A stretch of DNA of 64,000 nucleotides, taken from assembly GCA_008638375.1 (NCBI GenBank), contig CM018033.1:10580880-10644879 (forward strand), read 5' to 3'. A program made the position numbers and the translations under genes. Of this stretch, positions 36,996-49,281 are shown one piece after another (within the stretch, counting starts at the first letter, position 1; each line of letters starts with the position of its first letter). The DNA is from Nyssa sinensis (lineage: Eukaryota > Streptophyta > Magnoliopsida > Cornales > Nyssaceae). The notes beneath the pieces were generated by a model. It was given only the letters and a program-made list of their open reading frames with translations. It ran no database searches and was not told the origin of the DNA.

Positions 36996-38648
36996 CGACT
37001 ACTGAAATTGGGTAGTGATTACGTCCAAAGAATAACGTGATAGTTGTAGTGTAGCTTTGGGGTGTCGATTCCATAGGGAGACAAATTTAAAAGAATAATA
37101 GACAGAATTTTTGAAACTAAAGAAAAATATTAAACGATTCACGAGAAAATAAAAATATAAAAAGTGATTAAAAAAAATAATAAAATTAAACAAAGTGATT
37201 AATAGAAAAATGTAGTCAAATTAATGAACAGTAGAGTGTTGGGAATCCCTTGCACATATCCGGTATTTTAGTTATTTTTAATTCACTGATAACTCAATTG
37301 AGAATTTAATTTTAAAAATCCCAATCGGAAGATATAGAATTATGAACCAAAATCAAACCAAATGTAACCCTTTGAAAAATCATTCATCACTTTTAATCCC
37401 ACAAATTGTTATTCACATTGAGAAAACCCAACGATGATAATATACCTAGGAAGTAATACTGCAGCAAAGAATTAAATCAATATAAATAATTAATTGATCC
37501 AAAAATAATCAAAAAACCAATCCATTCAATAGAAAAAGCATGACTGAATCTATAAACGGAGTAAACCCTTTAATTATTCGGAAAAGAAAACCCAACAATA
37601 AATTGAGAATGACAATCAAAGAGTTTAATAAATGAAAATCATGTACATGAATAAAAAATAATTAAAAATAATCATCTATGGTGCAAGTTCATTCTTAACC
37701 CTACTCAGAAATTTAGTTACTCATACGCAAGACGGATAACATAAATCTCATGTAGAAAAAACTGTGCCATGAATAGCCTGCGACTGTCTTTTTTTTCTCT
37801 GTGCCAGAACTGCCTCCGCAGCCGCAGCTCTCTGCCTTTTTTTCACTGTTTTCGTCTCTGCGCAGCACTGCACTCCCCTTATTTTTCTATCCTGACTCCC
37901 TTTTAAAACCGCGCCGCACACCAGCTTCTTTCGCCGCCCAAACCACTCTAAAACAGCGCCTAAACAAGCCCTCACGTAGAAGCCCATTGCGCCGCCCAAG
38001 CCCAAGCGCCTCAGCACATTTGCTATTTTATCCTCCAACCGGGCCCCACTGCTTTCTTCAATTCAGCCCAGCACATTTTTTCAAATCCCAGCGCAGCCCT
38101 CTTTGATTCAGCGCGCATGGGCCTACGACCTTTTTGCCTTTTGCTTTCTTTCCCCTTTTTTTTTTTTTTTCATTTTCTTTGGTCAGCCGTAACTTTACTC
38201 TCCAGCTGCGTGCCTCACTGTATCTCCCATTCTTTCTTTGTTTCTTATTTTTATTTATTCTTCAGCCATTCTGCCAAGCGGCTTCGTAATTCTTTTCTCC
38301 TTTTTTTCCATTTTATTCCCTTCTTTTGCCTGCGCCTCACGTTGCTTCTTTGACCTCTTTTTTTTTTTCTTTCTTTATTCTTCAACTGCTCTGCCCAACA
38401 AATAATGAGTTAATTTCACCATGTGCAATTAAAACAAATAATGGGTTTTGCAACCATTAAGGAATAAAATTCATAGAGACTATTTAATACATTCATTTGA
38501 GATTTAAAATATTATAAAATAATGCTCAAATATATCTCACTATAAATAGAAATTAAATTAAATAATATCAATTATAACCCAACATTTCTATTCACATGTT
38601 AATAATTTAATCTAAAAAATAGAATATTTAGAGTGCACTTTTGCGCAC
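36996..38648 (-). mobile_element. 1.65-kb insertion in the gypsy relic, duplication TCATCAG
   Basis: TCATCAG occurs at 36,989-36,995 and again at 38,649-38,655, and the gypsy relic resumes on either side, so this is an insertion. Read on the minus strand it begins (TGATGA)GTGCGCAAAAGTGCACTC and ends near CACCCCAAAGCTACACTACA...TTTCAGTAGTCG, a layout like small LTR-type or LARD-like elements whose start is TGATGAG. There are no inverted terminal repeats. The GC-rich middle (37,760-38,110) has ORFs on both strands but no domain. Class is uncertain. Confidence 0.55.
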
Positions 38649-38655
38649 TCATCAG

Positions 38656-39643
38656 GTAGACCATTGTGATTTGACCTTTCTTGAGTAACAAATTATGCTT
38701 TTTATATATGAACACCATTTGGGCGAATACTTTTTCATGTGGTTGTGGCAAAGGGTCCTTATTCACGTTCATCTTGCTAAGGATTTGAAGCTATTTTTTT
38801 GTAAGATTTTGATGAAAGAAACTTTTGAAGATCCAATAGTCCTTCAACACATGGCTAGTGTTTTGATGCTAGTTGTAGTTAGTGACACAGTGTTTGTCCT
38901 TATGAGGGGCTTTTGAGGGGTTGGGAGCTCAATAACTGTATTATCTACCCATTATTTGAGAAGGGCACACATTTCTTTCATGTCACAAGGGAACTTGGTT
39001 AATGGATTTCCTCATATTTTCTTGCTAGTCCCCGAAACACCTTTCCCTTCTGCAAGGGAAATAGTGGTGTTCCACCAAAATCCTCTCGGGGTGATTGTGG
39101 TGATCTTGGACTGGGGTTTGGATTCCCCGATGGAATCTGTTATCTAACTAACTCATTTAGTTAACCTAGAGAAGGTTGTTTATGTTGTGGTTAATGAGCA
39201 AAACTTTGAACTTGGTGGCCATCCTATCAATGCACATCATTACAAGTTCCTCTTCTAATAAAGGATCATAATAACTAAGAGATCTATCACAAAACCTCTT
39301 AACGTAGTCTTTGGAGGCTTCCTGGTTCTTCTAGGAGACCTTTAAGAGTGTAAGCTTATTGATTTTTTCTTATTTATGGAAGAACTTGGAGTAGAACTTG
39401 CTAACCATTTATTTCCAATATTGAATAGAGCCTTTTAGGAGGCATGAGTACCAAATATAGGCCCTATCAGTGAAAGACTTGGAGAACTCCTTCAGCCCTA
39501 GGCTATGATCATTTCTATAATGTTTAAGGGCCTCAATAAAGCGATGGACATGCTCATATGAGCTTCCATTCTTACCATCGTATCTTTAGAACTTTAGGGA
39601 CCTCTTTCATTATATGGAAATACTACCACCTCTCTAAGGTATG
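38656..39643 (-). pseudogene. Ty3/gypsy gag pseudogene
   Basis: Minus-strand reading with stops and one or more frameshifts gives NGSSYEHVHRFIEALKHY, then LKEFSKSFTDRAYIWY (about 39,470-39,520) and YVKRFCDRSLSYYDPLLEEE (about 39,230-39,300). This is the capsid-domain pattern of plant gypsy gag (…F..SL.DRAY.WY…; …RF.D…YD…EE.LV..C). The N-terminal part is separated by the solo LTR at 39,644-42,400 and resumes at 42,401-42,520 (FDNFSQPYLREVVVFPYN spans the junction). It belongs to a different gypsy family from the Tat gag at the right edge. Confidence 0.68.
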
Positions 39644-42400
39644 TGTCATGCCCTGAATTTTCACAAACCCGGGGAGTGAGTGAAAAGAAATGAGAAAAGT
39701 AAATGAAAGGTCATAAGGTAGATTTAATTGCACATTCATTCATTTCTCCTTACTTTCCTCGAATTTAGAAGTGAAGATTTATTAACTAGACCTATCCAAG
39801 ATGAGTCCTAAATGGTAGCCAAACATTTCCCCAACTAATGGTCAAGGTAATCCAAAAATGGTCTCTAAAATAGTCCCAAGTCATCCTTAAAAATTCCTTG
39901 TAATAATGCCCCAAATGGGCCCCAATATGCCCTAAGGTATGGGCCAAGAATAGGTCAAAAGGTCTATCAAAATATGTCTAAGGAAGTGGCCAAACATGGC
40001 TCATGTAAGTGGCCAAAAATAGCTCAAAAGGGTGGCCAGATGTGGCCCAATAGAGTGCCCAAACATGGTCCAAAACAGTGCCCAAACATGCCTCAAATAG
40101 GTGGCCAAAAGGGCAGGTGTCAGAGGGTGTCAGGGGCTGTGTCATGACAAGGCAGCAAGGTTGTAGTGGTGCGCGCAAGTAGGGCGTGTCACGGGCAGGC
40201 AGGCGGGCAGGTGCAGGGTAAGTGGCTATTGTAGCAACTGTAACCTGTTTTTCCATTTCTCTACATTTTCACTGTAGCTAGCTGCGACTGAATTTTCCTG
40301 TCCAACAGCCAATTTTCTTTGTTTTCAAATTTTTTTCTCAAGTTTTGAAGGTCACTTTCCCCCATTTTTAGCCCATTACTTCAAGGTTTTCAACCCCCTC
40401 ATTGTTGGCACTTTTCTCACCTATTTAAGGGTGTTTTACACACCTAATCAATCCTTTAATTTTTCTAAAATTTTGACATAAGCCTCCTTTATTTCTAAGC
40501 ATTTTTTCACCTAATATTTTGCAACCGTTCATATATATAAACACATCATAACCCATCCTCACTCGATGGCCACAATTCATGGAAGTTAAACATACATTCA
40601 TTTCCTTCAACATATATACATGTAAGGCACATTAAATAAATATATCCCATTTGTCATTTGGGCTTAAGCCTTTACATTACAAATTTGGTCCAAAGCCTAT
40701 AGTTAACCATTCTTCCAAATTAAAACACAAGTCTTTTGGGCTTATGCCCATACATACAAAATATGCCCAAGGACCAAACATCCTTCAAAGTTCATTTCCC
40801 TTATTCCTTCAAGACTTCATCAAGTCTCAAGTGCCGGAAGCCTCGTCTGTAATATGATATCCCATGAGGGGTCAACACAAGCGCTGGTATGACATAATGC
40901 TAATGCTAGGAACAAATTTAGGTGTGGCATGTGCAAGTGTACATTTTAAAACCATAACCTTCCAATCCTCAATGTTATGCAATATCAATATACATGACAC
41001 ACACATGTAACTTTATGCCACCCATGTCTCATTTCACGGTTCTTCCCCGTTGGCAGGCAAGTACCAATGTATGTCTCGTTTCACAGTCTGGACCCCGTTG
41101 GCATGGGAGTACCAATGGCCAATTTTGTGTTTTTCAGCATAGGATCTACACTCTCATAATGCATAGCACCAAAGTGCTCAACTCACGCCATGTTTCCGAG
41201 GATTCACACCATGTCAACATGCCATTGATTTTTCTCAATGCAAATTCTATGGGACATTTCATCAAACACATGGTGTATAGCTTAAATTATGTCTCATTCA
41301 TAAAGTAAAGTATACCTTCAAGTTCATAACACTTTGTCTACATGAATGTAAGCCACAATTCAATGAATTAAACATATGATCAAGTTTCATGTTCATTACT
41401 TTAGCAATTTCTCAAAGAAAATACAAATACACAAACTACCAATACATGGGATAAATTATAACTCTCAAACCACAAGATTTTCTCTTCATAAACATAAGTT
41501 AGAATGTAATAATCCAAACACATATGCAAGGTACACCTTCATCATAGTAACAAATTATCAAGAAACTCAAAGAACACAAAAGTACCTAAGCAACCAACTC
41601 TAAGTTTTCAAAGCAACTACCACCTAAGTGAATTTTTTAACATCAAGTAAACACCTAAATCACTCAACCAACATATAAAAGGGTCAAGAAACTCAAACCT
41701 ATTCCTAACTTAGCAAGATATAATACCTAAAATGACTTTTCTCAACCCGAGGGAGTTGTGTTCGCTGTGCAGCTGAACCGTTCGGTGAGAATATAGCCCT
41801 TGATGAGAGGAACAACTTCCTAGAAGGAACTCTTGTAAGAATCTTGGCCTAGGAGTGTGTTTGGGTGGCTTGAAGCTTGGAGAACCTAGGGTTTTTCTTC
41901 ACTTTTCTCCCGTGCACGAGTTCTGCTCTGTATCTCAGACCAAAATAATGAGATTTTAACTCTAAGGGCTGTATTTATACTAAAGGGGCAAAGGGGCAAA
42001 ATGACCTTTTTGCCTTTAATGAATCTGAGGCCCCGTTACACTACAACCTGTCCCAAAAATGCCTCAATTTGAAATTTTGATTTAATCAAAGTTCTTAAAA
42101 TTATTTTAAATGAAAATTTTTCAAAATTTTTTTTCCTGCAGCCGAGTTTGGCCACTTCCACCCGGGATGCCCTTTTGGTCCAATTTTTTAAACCATCTCC
42201 GATTAGGGCTCAAGTTTTCATAGGAGCTTTATTTCAACATTTTAAGCATATTTATCTTCTATATCATAATCAAAATATGCCCCTAAATATTACTTATAGC
42301 TAAATGTTCACGTATAGCACCTTACCGGCAAACGGTGCACGAATAGTGTCCTACCGGCAAAAAAAAAAAAAATTTACCCTCATTTTTCCAGGTCTCTATA
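39644..42400 (-). mobile_element. Solo LTR, about 2.76 kb, 5-bp target duplication GTATG
   Basis: Plus-strand ends are TGTCATGCCCTGAATTTTC (39,644) and CAGGTCTCTATA (42,400; terminal CA decayed to TA). GTATG is duplicated exactly at 39,639-39,643 and 42,401-42,405. The minus-strand TATA box (plus 41,972-41,979) gives orientation. It is an inverted homologue of 31,531-34,331 lying 5.3 kb away, and a direct homologue of 53,951-56,698. It splits a gag pseudogene. Confidence 0.9.
39960..40110. repeat. Minisatellite (23-bp type), inverse copy
   Basis: Units such as AGTGGCCAAACATGGCTCA and GTGCCCAAACATGG recur about every 23 bp; the array is the reverse complement of 33,810-34,030. The following 40,110-40,230 is the GC-rich block of this LTR copy. 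Confidence 0.7.
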
Positions 42401-42520
42401 GTATGGTTGTGAAAAATTATCAAAATATAATACTTGTCGTTTCTTCTAGAGGAAGGACTGGATCATTTTCTAGATATCTTGAATGGTTAAAGGTTTGATC
42501 ATAGGAGACTCATTAGCCTG
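42401..42520 (-). pseudogene. N-terminal part of the gypsy gag split by the solo LTR
   Basis: Minus-strand frame reads toward FDNFSQPY at the LTR junction and then continues after the LTR at 39,643, which together with the GTATG duplication shows the pieces were contiguous. Further upstream sequence is not recognisable. Confidence 0.5.
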
Positions 42521-42544
42521 AGGGGCCTCTTTAGGGTAACGTAT

Positions 42545-43105
42545 AATAGGGGATACCCCCTAAGACCACACACAAATGTTTGACCCAAGAAGGAAGCTCA
42601 TTAGTTGACATAAAAGACATATCGATTTGGATTAGATACCCGTTATATTGGTACTGAACTGAAGAGATCATGTTCTTTCTCATACTAGAGGAATTACTAA
42701 ATGTTTATGCTTGTATTTGCATTTTTAAGCAATATAATTAAGGGAGTTTTAGAAACAGGTCATTCGCAAAGTGCTTTATTAAGTTAAGGTGCCAACCCAA
42801 AACGTTGTAACCTAAGAAGTTCTTTAGTAATTTGTTGATAAAATCATCGTTCTTTATAAAAACACGCTAAAACATCTTCACTACCAGCTGCACTATCATG
42901 TCATCTTCCTTTTTTTGAACTTTAAAATTAAATCACTTGTACTATATAAATCCATTTTCTTATTAAAAAATTATATATTTAGACTCTAAAAATTGAGATC
43001 TATCAAACAAGATCCATATAGCATATGAAATTCTGTCAAAAAAAATTTCCTTTTAAATATAGAAATTTCTCTCCGCACTCTATGCACAGAGAAAGAATAG
43101 AGAAA
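42545..43105. repeat. Dispersed repeat copies 2 (partners at 14,725 and 8,675)
   Basis: 42,545-42,705 pairs with 14,725-14,862, and 42,735-43,105 pairs with 8,675-9,065, all in direct orientation. In the left half of the window the two blocks lie 6 kb apart and in the opposite order. No termini are apparent. Confidence 0.6.
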
Positions 43106-43242
43106 TTAAATTTAACCATCTCATTTGTCTCCTTTATGTGATTGTCTTCATTCCTTCAAAAAAAAAATAAGGAATACAGATTCGATGTATAAGGGGCTAA
43201 GCTTGACAGGTTGAGGATCATAAAAAAATCACAAAACAAAAT

Positions 43243-43600
43243 AAAATCAGTGGCTACTGAGAGAGATTAAGAAGTTGAGGCTACTATGAACATATATATT
43301 CCATTCTCTTACTCTATAATTAAAACCTAGACCAATGCATAGATTTTTTAATAAAAATCTAAGTTTGCACTTAAAATAAATTAGATTACTGAATTTGTTG
43401 TTGACCACAAAATCTCTTTCGTTCATTATGAAACTTTTGAGCGATTTGTCCAATTTTAGACATAGTGCTTCCTGTTGTGATTTGTTTGGCATATTGCTAG
43501 CCCACTAAGCTCGAGTCGTAGAAGGGTCAGAACCAACCATTTGCCCATGAGAGAGAGCTTTAGATGTCAGGGATTTTCTAAATCGATGGAGTTGGTGTAG
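43243..43600 (-). pseudogene. Unrecognised coding-like remnant
   Basis: A minus-strand frame from about 43,600 reads HGQMVGSDPSTTRA, a stop, then an 81-codon ORF from 43,492 beginning MPNKSQQEALCLKLDKSLK and IMNERDFVVNNKFSN, ending at 43,247. The composition is protein-like and it continues through one stop, suggesting a decayed exon. I cannot name a family. The C-terminal half is less convincing and may be intronic. Confidence 0.3.
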
Positions 43601-43662
43601 GATGTTAAGCAAAAGGGGGAGAAACTAGAAAAGAGCATGACCCTTTACACTATGCTCTTCAG

Positions 43663-43698
<36 letters not shown>
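43663..43698. repeat. (AT)n microsatellite
   Basis: Uninterrupted TA/AT dinucleotides. Confidence 0.95.
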
Positions 43699-43700
<2 letters not shown>

Positions 43701-43979
43701 AGGGTAAATTTTTCATTAAAAATACATTAATGCAACATCATCAAATGAGGACTTGATCTTATATATTAAAAAGTTAGGGACTTTTTTTGTTATAATGTTT
43801 TCTTTTGGATTTTAGCTTGTGGACACTTATTTTCAAGGACCTAATAATAATTAACTCTATAATTAATTGGTTAAATTGATGAGACCATATTCCTAGCCAA
43901 GCTTTGTTCACCACACAAGTCTGCCTCCTCTTCGACCTTAGTTGATATAGGACAGATATGGTACTTTAAAAATTAATGA

Positions 43980-44359
43980 TATTAGTTTTAGAGTTAATGC
44001 AGGATTTTTAGCTTTTTAAATTTAAGTCTATCTCAAATGGGTTATCTTTAATATTTTTTATTCAAAATAGGTTTTTTTATTGTATTAGGATAAAATTAGG
44101 AGTTATGGTTTCCTAATCAAAGTAGTATTCTTGCCTATTAATATGATGTAACAAGTCTTTATGATTAAACTTTTTATTAATAATATTTAATTACAAATTT
44201 TATAGAATTTTTTTTCTCTTGTTGGGTGAGTAATCCCTATGTTACTTAGTCTACAAGGAATTTGCTGTGTTCGATTATTTTTACGTTTATGTGTTGCGTT
44301 AGTTGGTATCAAAGTGAGGATTTGTCTGACTTGATGAAAATTGGTGGAGACAAAATCAA
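43980..44359 (+). mobile_element. Copia-like LTR end, primer-binding site and gag start
   Basis: TGGTATCAAAGTGAGG at 44,304-44,319 is one base off the initiator-methionine tRNA primer-binding site (TGGTATCAGAGC) that follows plant copia LTRs. It is preceded by T/A-rich LTR-like sequence (ATGGTTTCCTAATCAAAG, 44,106; CAAGGAATTTGCTGTG). It is followed by TTGTCTGACTTGATGAAAAT, matching the usual leader into copia gag. The element is cut at 44,359 by the next LTR. The 5' limit is a guess. Confidence 0.5.
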
Positions 44360-47047
44360 TGTAAAGACCCAAAAATTTTTCTAATTACAAAATATATATT
44401 GATGATAATAATAATAATGATACAAATAATAATATAAACTGGGATTAAGAAATTAGAAAGTTAAGTAAAAAGACTAAGATGGACATGTAAATTAAAAGGA
44501 AGGAAAAGAAACAAGGGAGGGTAAAAATGGGTTTTTACCCCTTGTCTTACTTTTGGCTTGATAAAGCTAATCCCTACACACACTAGAAACACACACACAC
44601 ATTCACATAAAAGAGGGAAAGAGGTAGAGAAAGAGAAAAGGAAGAAAAGAAAAAGAAAAATTAGGGCTTTTAGAGAATTTCTTGCAGAATCATCAAGGCA
44701 CTTAAAAAAATTTCTCAAGGGTTAGGGTTTTGGCACATTAACTTCCTAGCTTAAAGTTGGGATTTTGAAGAATTCAACTAAGAAAAAAGTTAGGGTTCTA
44801 CCACAACTTGAAGAACTTGAGGTGAGAGATTTCTAAACCATGGTATAGGGCTTGTGTAGATAGGTTTACCATGCATCTATCTCATTTCTTGTTATAGGAT
44901 TATCAATTTTTGCATATTTGGGCATATGTTGCATGTACCTTGAAATTTCATGTATTGGCTGCTTTTATGCTATGAAATGACTTGTTTTTACCTTGTCTCA
45001 CTATCAAATATAGTCCCGGTTGAATGCGAAAAGGATTGGTTGGTGAAATTATAAAATGAGTTTACTTATATTATATATGATGTTAGGAATTGCACATTAT
45101 ATATGATGTTAGGAATTGCACACTAAGTGTTTGTGAAAATGTCTAAATGGATGTTTGATGTGAATTTATGATGATTGAATGAAATTACATGAATGATTAA
45201 CTATCTTGATGAATCTAGCATGACTTATGCATATGAATGTGAATGATAAGCCCTTGAAAATATGAGAATGGAAACTTGGAAAATAATAAATATTGGGCTA
45301 GGCTTGGGGCACATCAATTGTGTGATCTTGAGCATAGTGAGATTACTCTTATCTGGAGTTTTGATTTGGTGTTCGGGATGGTGTCTGCCGTTGGCTTGTG
45401 AACTATAAACCCTCGCGGGTGGTTATATGTCTCCATCAGGTTAATAGCCCGAAAAGCAAACAAGGCTTATCAAGAGCCGACTAGGAATATAGTTTTGGGA
45501 TTGAGACTTAAGAGAATGGAACGGAAACTTTGATATAATTGAAAGAACTCAAATGAACAAAATCCTCAATTATGAAGTTATGTATATTTTTGCACTTGAT
45601 GATGCTTCATTTTGATGGTTACATATTTTAACATGTGAGAACTTAGTTATTCTTTAGATCCTTACTTGTTAATGATACATGTTTGATCAACACTTGATTG
45701 TCACTACATATTCTTATCTTTGCGTAAATTTCTCCTACTAGGGTTGTTGAACTGACCCCTACTAGATGTAGGAATGGGCAAAGAGATGGTCGCGAGTTGA
45801 AGAATCATTTGATGCTACTTTTGGAAGACTTCACTTTTGTGTGTATTTGGATGACCTTCCACATGTGGGGGCTTCTTTTTTCTTTCATTTTTGAACAATC
45901 TTGGAGATGTGTCTACTTGTAGTAGGGTATGTTTTTAGATAACACTTGAAGGACCATTTTTAGTTATTTTTGGGAAGATATCCATTTTTGTATAGTTAAA
46001 TATCATGTACTTTTTGGAAAACTTGTTGATTATATATTTTCTTTGTAATAGACCATGTGTATTACTGATAAAATGTGTATGATCTTGGTATTGAGACTTA
46101 AGAGAATGGAATGGAAACTTTGATATAATTGAAAGAACTCAAATGAACAAAATCCTCAATTGTGAAGTTATGTATATTTTTGCACTTGATGATGCTTCAT
46201 TTTGATGGTTACATATTTTAACATGTGAGAACTTAGTTATTCTTTAGATCCTTACTTGTTAATGATACATGTTTGATCAACACTTGATTGTCACTACACG
46301 TGTCACCACACATTCTTATCTTTGTTTAAATTTCTCCTACTAGGGTTATTGAATTGACCCCTACTAGATGTAGGAATGGGCAAAGAGATGGTAGCGAGTT
46401 GAAGAATCATTTGATGCTACTTTTGGAAGACTTCACTTTTGTGTGTATTTGGATGACCCCCCCACATATAGGGGCTCATTTTTTCTTTCATTTTTGAACA
46501 ATCTTGGAGATATGTCTACTTGTAGTAGGGTATGTTTTTAGGTAACACTTGAAGGACCATTGTTAGTTATTTTTGGGAAGATATCCATTTTTGTATAGTT
46601 GAATATCATGTACTTTTTGGAAAACTTGTTGATTATATATTTTCTTTGTAATAGACCTGTGTGTATTGTTGATAAAATGTGTATGAAATAGAATGTTAAA
46701 GGGTAATATAAACACTATAAATAAAGTTAACAATTTCTTGACACTTATGAAAATCCATGTAGGAACTTGAATCTTGAATTAGATGTATGGTTGGTTGACG
46801 AATGGAAGTAAATATTGGGTGTTGAATGAATGTTAGATTATGAATGTTGAATGAACTGAAAATATAGTTTAAAACCCTTAAAAATTAGGTTGAACCAAGA
46901 AAATGAGGCAAAACAAGTCAAATTTTGAAAATAGACCAAAGTATGGGACTCAGGCTTGATCGACACACGTGAGTGCCTATCGACACTGGGAGGTGGAAAC
47001 CCTCATCCCCTTAGTGTATTCATCGGCATTGGGAAAGGGGTGTCACA
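44360..47047 (+). mobile_element. Plus-oriented LTR, about 2.7 kb, with internal duplication
   Basis: Starts TGTAAAGACCCAAAAATTTTTC and a GGGAAAGGGGTGTCACA end lies at 47,047, both typical of plant gypsy LTRs. It carries AC and GA-rich tracts and an AGGGTTTTAGGG-type leader (about 44,660-44,830) in the plus direction. Flanks ATCAA and ACTTG do not match, so either the 3' boundary is wrong or the copy is rearranged. No gag or pol. Confidence 0.5.
45501..46689 (+). repeat. Tandem duplication of about 0.6 kb within the LTR
   Basis: 45,501-46,086 and 46,091-46,689 are near-identical, starting TTGAGACTTAAGAGAATGGA and ending TTTCTTTGTAATAGACC...ATAAAATGTGTATGA. The second unit has a 12-bp insertion (CGTGTCACCACA near 46,300). 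High identity shows the duplication is much younger than the LTR. Confidence 0.93.
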
Positions 47048-47439
47048 ACTTGGGTCCCAAAGACCTAAGTAGTGACGTGAAAACATTATAGAACCTTTAT
47101 CATTAAGCTTACATGGGCAATCAAGTCGATAGAAGTCAAACTAGACTTTCGAATGCAAAGTTTGACCAAGGCGTTGTCACACTAAGGGAAAGAAATTTAG
47201 GTACTTGAAATATTTGAAATTGGCCTTGCAAAAGTCCCGGTAATTACTCATTCGGTATTCAATAGTCTAAAAATGATTTTTAATAAATCTTAGCTATAGG
47301 GTAACCCACCTAACTACCTATGGTCCAAGGCACTATTTTAAGAAAAATAGAAATTTTGTTCTTGGGAGGGGGAGTTGACTTTTTAATTTTAAGGAATTAG
47401 GTCTTGGGACTATTTTTATTAGTTCTAAATGAGGGATAC
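47048..47439. other. Spacer between LTRs, nothing recognised
   Basis: Unique-looking AT-rich sequence. GTTGTCACACTAAGGG at 47,174 resembles another LTR end but has no partner. Confidence 0.4.
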
Positions 47440-47860
47440 TGTAATATCCCGACCCAATTAGGTAAAATAATTTATATTAATACCAATTTTATGGGATTTA
47501 TTTATATATGGATTAATTGGAAACCTTGATTTGGGAATTAGTAAGCTGTGAATCATAAAATTAGTACACGAAAAGAAATTGGGCAAGTTAATGCAGTACG
47601 CGAGTAAAACGAATTCAATTAAAATTTTATAATAAATATAGTATATTCTTGGTATGAATGAAACCCTATGTGATGGGTCAAAAATAAAATTTACAATACA
47701 AAAAGGAAGCACACAAAAATAGAAAAACCCGATGAGAATACCAAGATGTTTTAAAGCAATTGAAACATAATTTTCAAAATTTGACAAATAATGCCCAAAA
47801 TGCTAAACAAGGCATAAGAAGGAAAAATGGGGAAAAATAAGGCCAAAAGGTTGGCCAAAG

Positions 47861-47923
47861 GGTTTGAACCCTAGACCAAATGAGGGAAAGACTTAAAGCC
47901 CGAAAAAATTACCAACTGGGCTA
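47861..47923 (-). repeat. tRNA-like module (antisense to LTR)
   Basis: Read on the minus strand: box A-like TAGCCCAGTTGG (47,912-47,923) followed by box B-like GGTTCAAACC (47,861-47,870). Confidence 0.5.
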
Positions 47924-49217
47924 CAAGCATTTTTGTGCTATATAATGCATAAAATATGTATATATGCCCTAATAAGTTCCAAATCAGCATGCTCAAAATT
48001 GAGGTGCCTAGCACCCCATTGGGCCACATTCTCACCCAGTTGCATGACATGCAACACCTGAACCCAGGTCAACCCTATATATATATATATGATGACATGT
48101 ATATATATATGTATAGTGTGTGTGTGTTGTGTATGCAATGTGTGTGCATTGTGTGTGTATCAAGAGAGAGAGAAGGAGAGAGAGAAAAAGAGAAAGTGAA
48201 AAAATAAGAAGAAGAAGAAGAGCTGAGCATGCTCAACCCTAGGTTTACCTCAGAACCCAACAGAATCTAAGGAGAAAAAGAAGGGCACGAAGGCCACTAT
48301 CAAGGTATAAAAGCACAAAAACCTGATTTTTTCTCTCTTAGGAAAGCATGCTACTATAGCATTTTTTTTATCATTAAAGGCTCAATTTTGCATGCATGTA
48401 ATTATAGTGTATAAAACCAACAAAAAGAAACGAAATGACACAGTCTAAGATAGGGAAATTTGAAAAAACACCATTGATGAACTTCAAACTTCAGACCTAA
48501 AACAACTAAAAAGAAATGGGTTCCTGTCACTTGGGTTAGAAACTAGGCGACCCAAGGATATCAAAACACCAACCCTTTTTGAAAATGGACCAAGAACAAG
48601 CGAGAAAGACTGAGTTATAGACCACGGTCCAAAGACCCAACCTCTGAAATAAAACCCTAACCTTAATTTTTAGGACGGGGATTGAATTCCTATGTTGATA
48701 GGGTCACATTAAGCCAAACCTTACTAGTTTTGGTGAAGGAATGGCCATGAACGAGACTATTATCCAAAGCCGCCATGAAGCTTCAAACGAGTTTTTTAGC
48801 TTACCTCAACCCTTAAAACCAATGCCAAATCCCTCATTCATGTCCTAAAAACCCTTAGGAATGAAAAGCATGTCAAAAGTGTACCTCAAACCTCACGAAA
48901 TAAAAGATTAAAAATATTGCATTTTTAGGGCAGCAGTGGCCATTTCAGTGGAGAAGATGAATAGTGATGGTCAGGTTTCGGGTCAGATCGTGTTCGGGTT
49001 GGGACCCGCCTAATCGCAAATAGGGCTAAGTAGGACGGCGTCGTTTAGGGTTAGTAGGATTTAATTTTAAAATGGAATTGATGTTGTTTGGCTTACATGG
49101 ATAAGGGGCTGATTTAATAACCGAGAACAGAATAGGGATAGCCTATCCCTAAACCAGCCCTTGTCCGTTGTTTGGCTCAACGAAAATCAGAAACAATATG
49201 GGAAGCCGCAACTCCCT

Positions 49218-49281
49218 AGGTTTGAACTGCACACCTTATGCGTGTGAGGGTTTTAACCCCCACACATGGACCACTGTGCCA
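49218..49281 (-). repeat. tRNA-like module (antisense to LTR)
   Basis: Minus strand TGGCACAGTGG (49,271-49,281, exact box A fit) then GCAGTTCAAACCT (49,218-49,230, box B-like). A closely similar arrangement lies at 52,411-52,475 in the neighbouring LTR. Confidence 0.55.

Noticed and set aside
37748..38353. ORFs of 78-101 residues on both strands
   Set aside because: GC-rich then T-rich interior of the 1.65-kb insertion; no domain and compositional bias.
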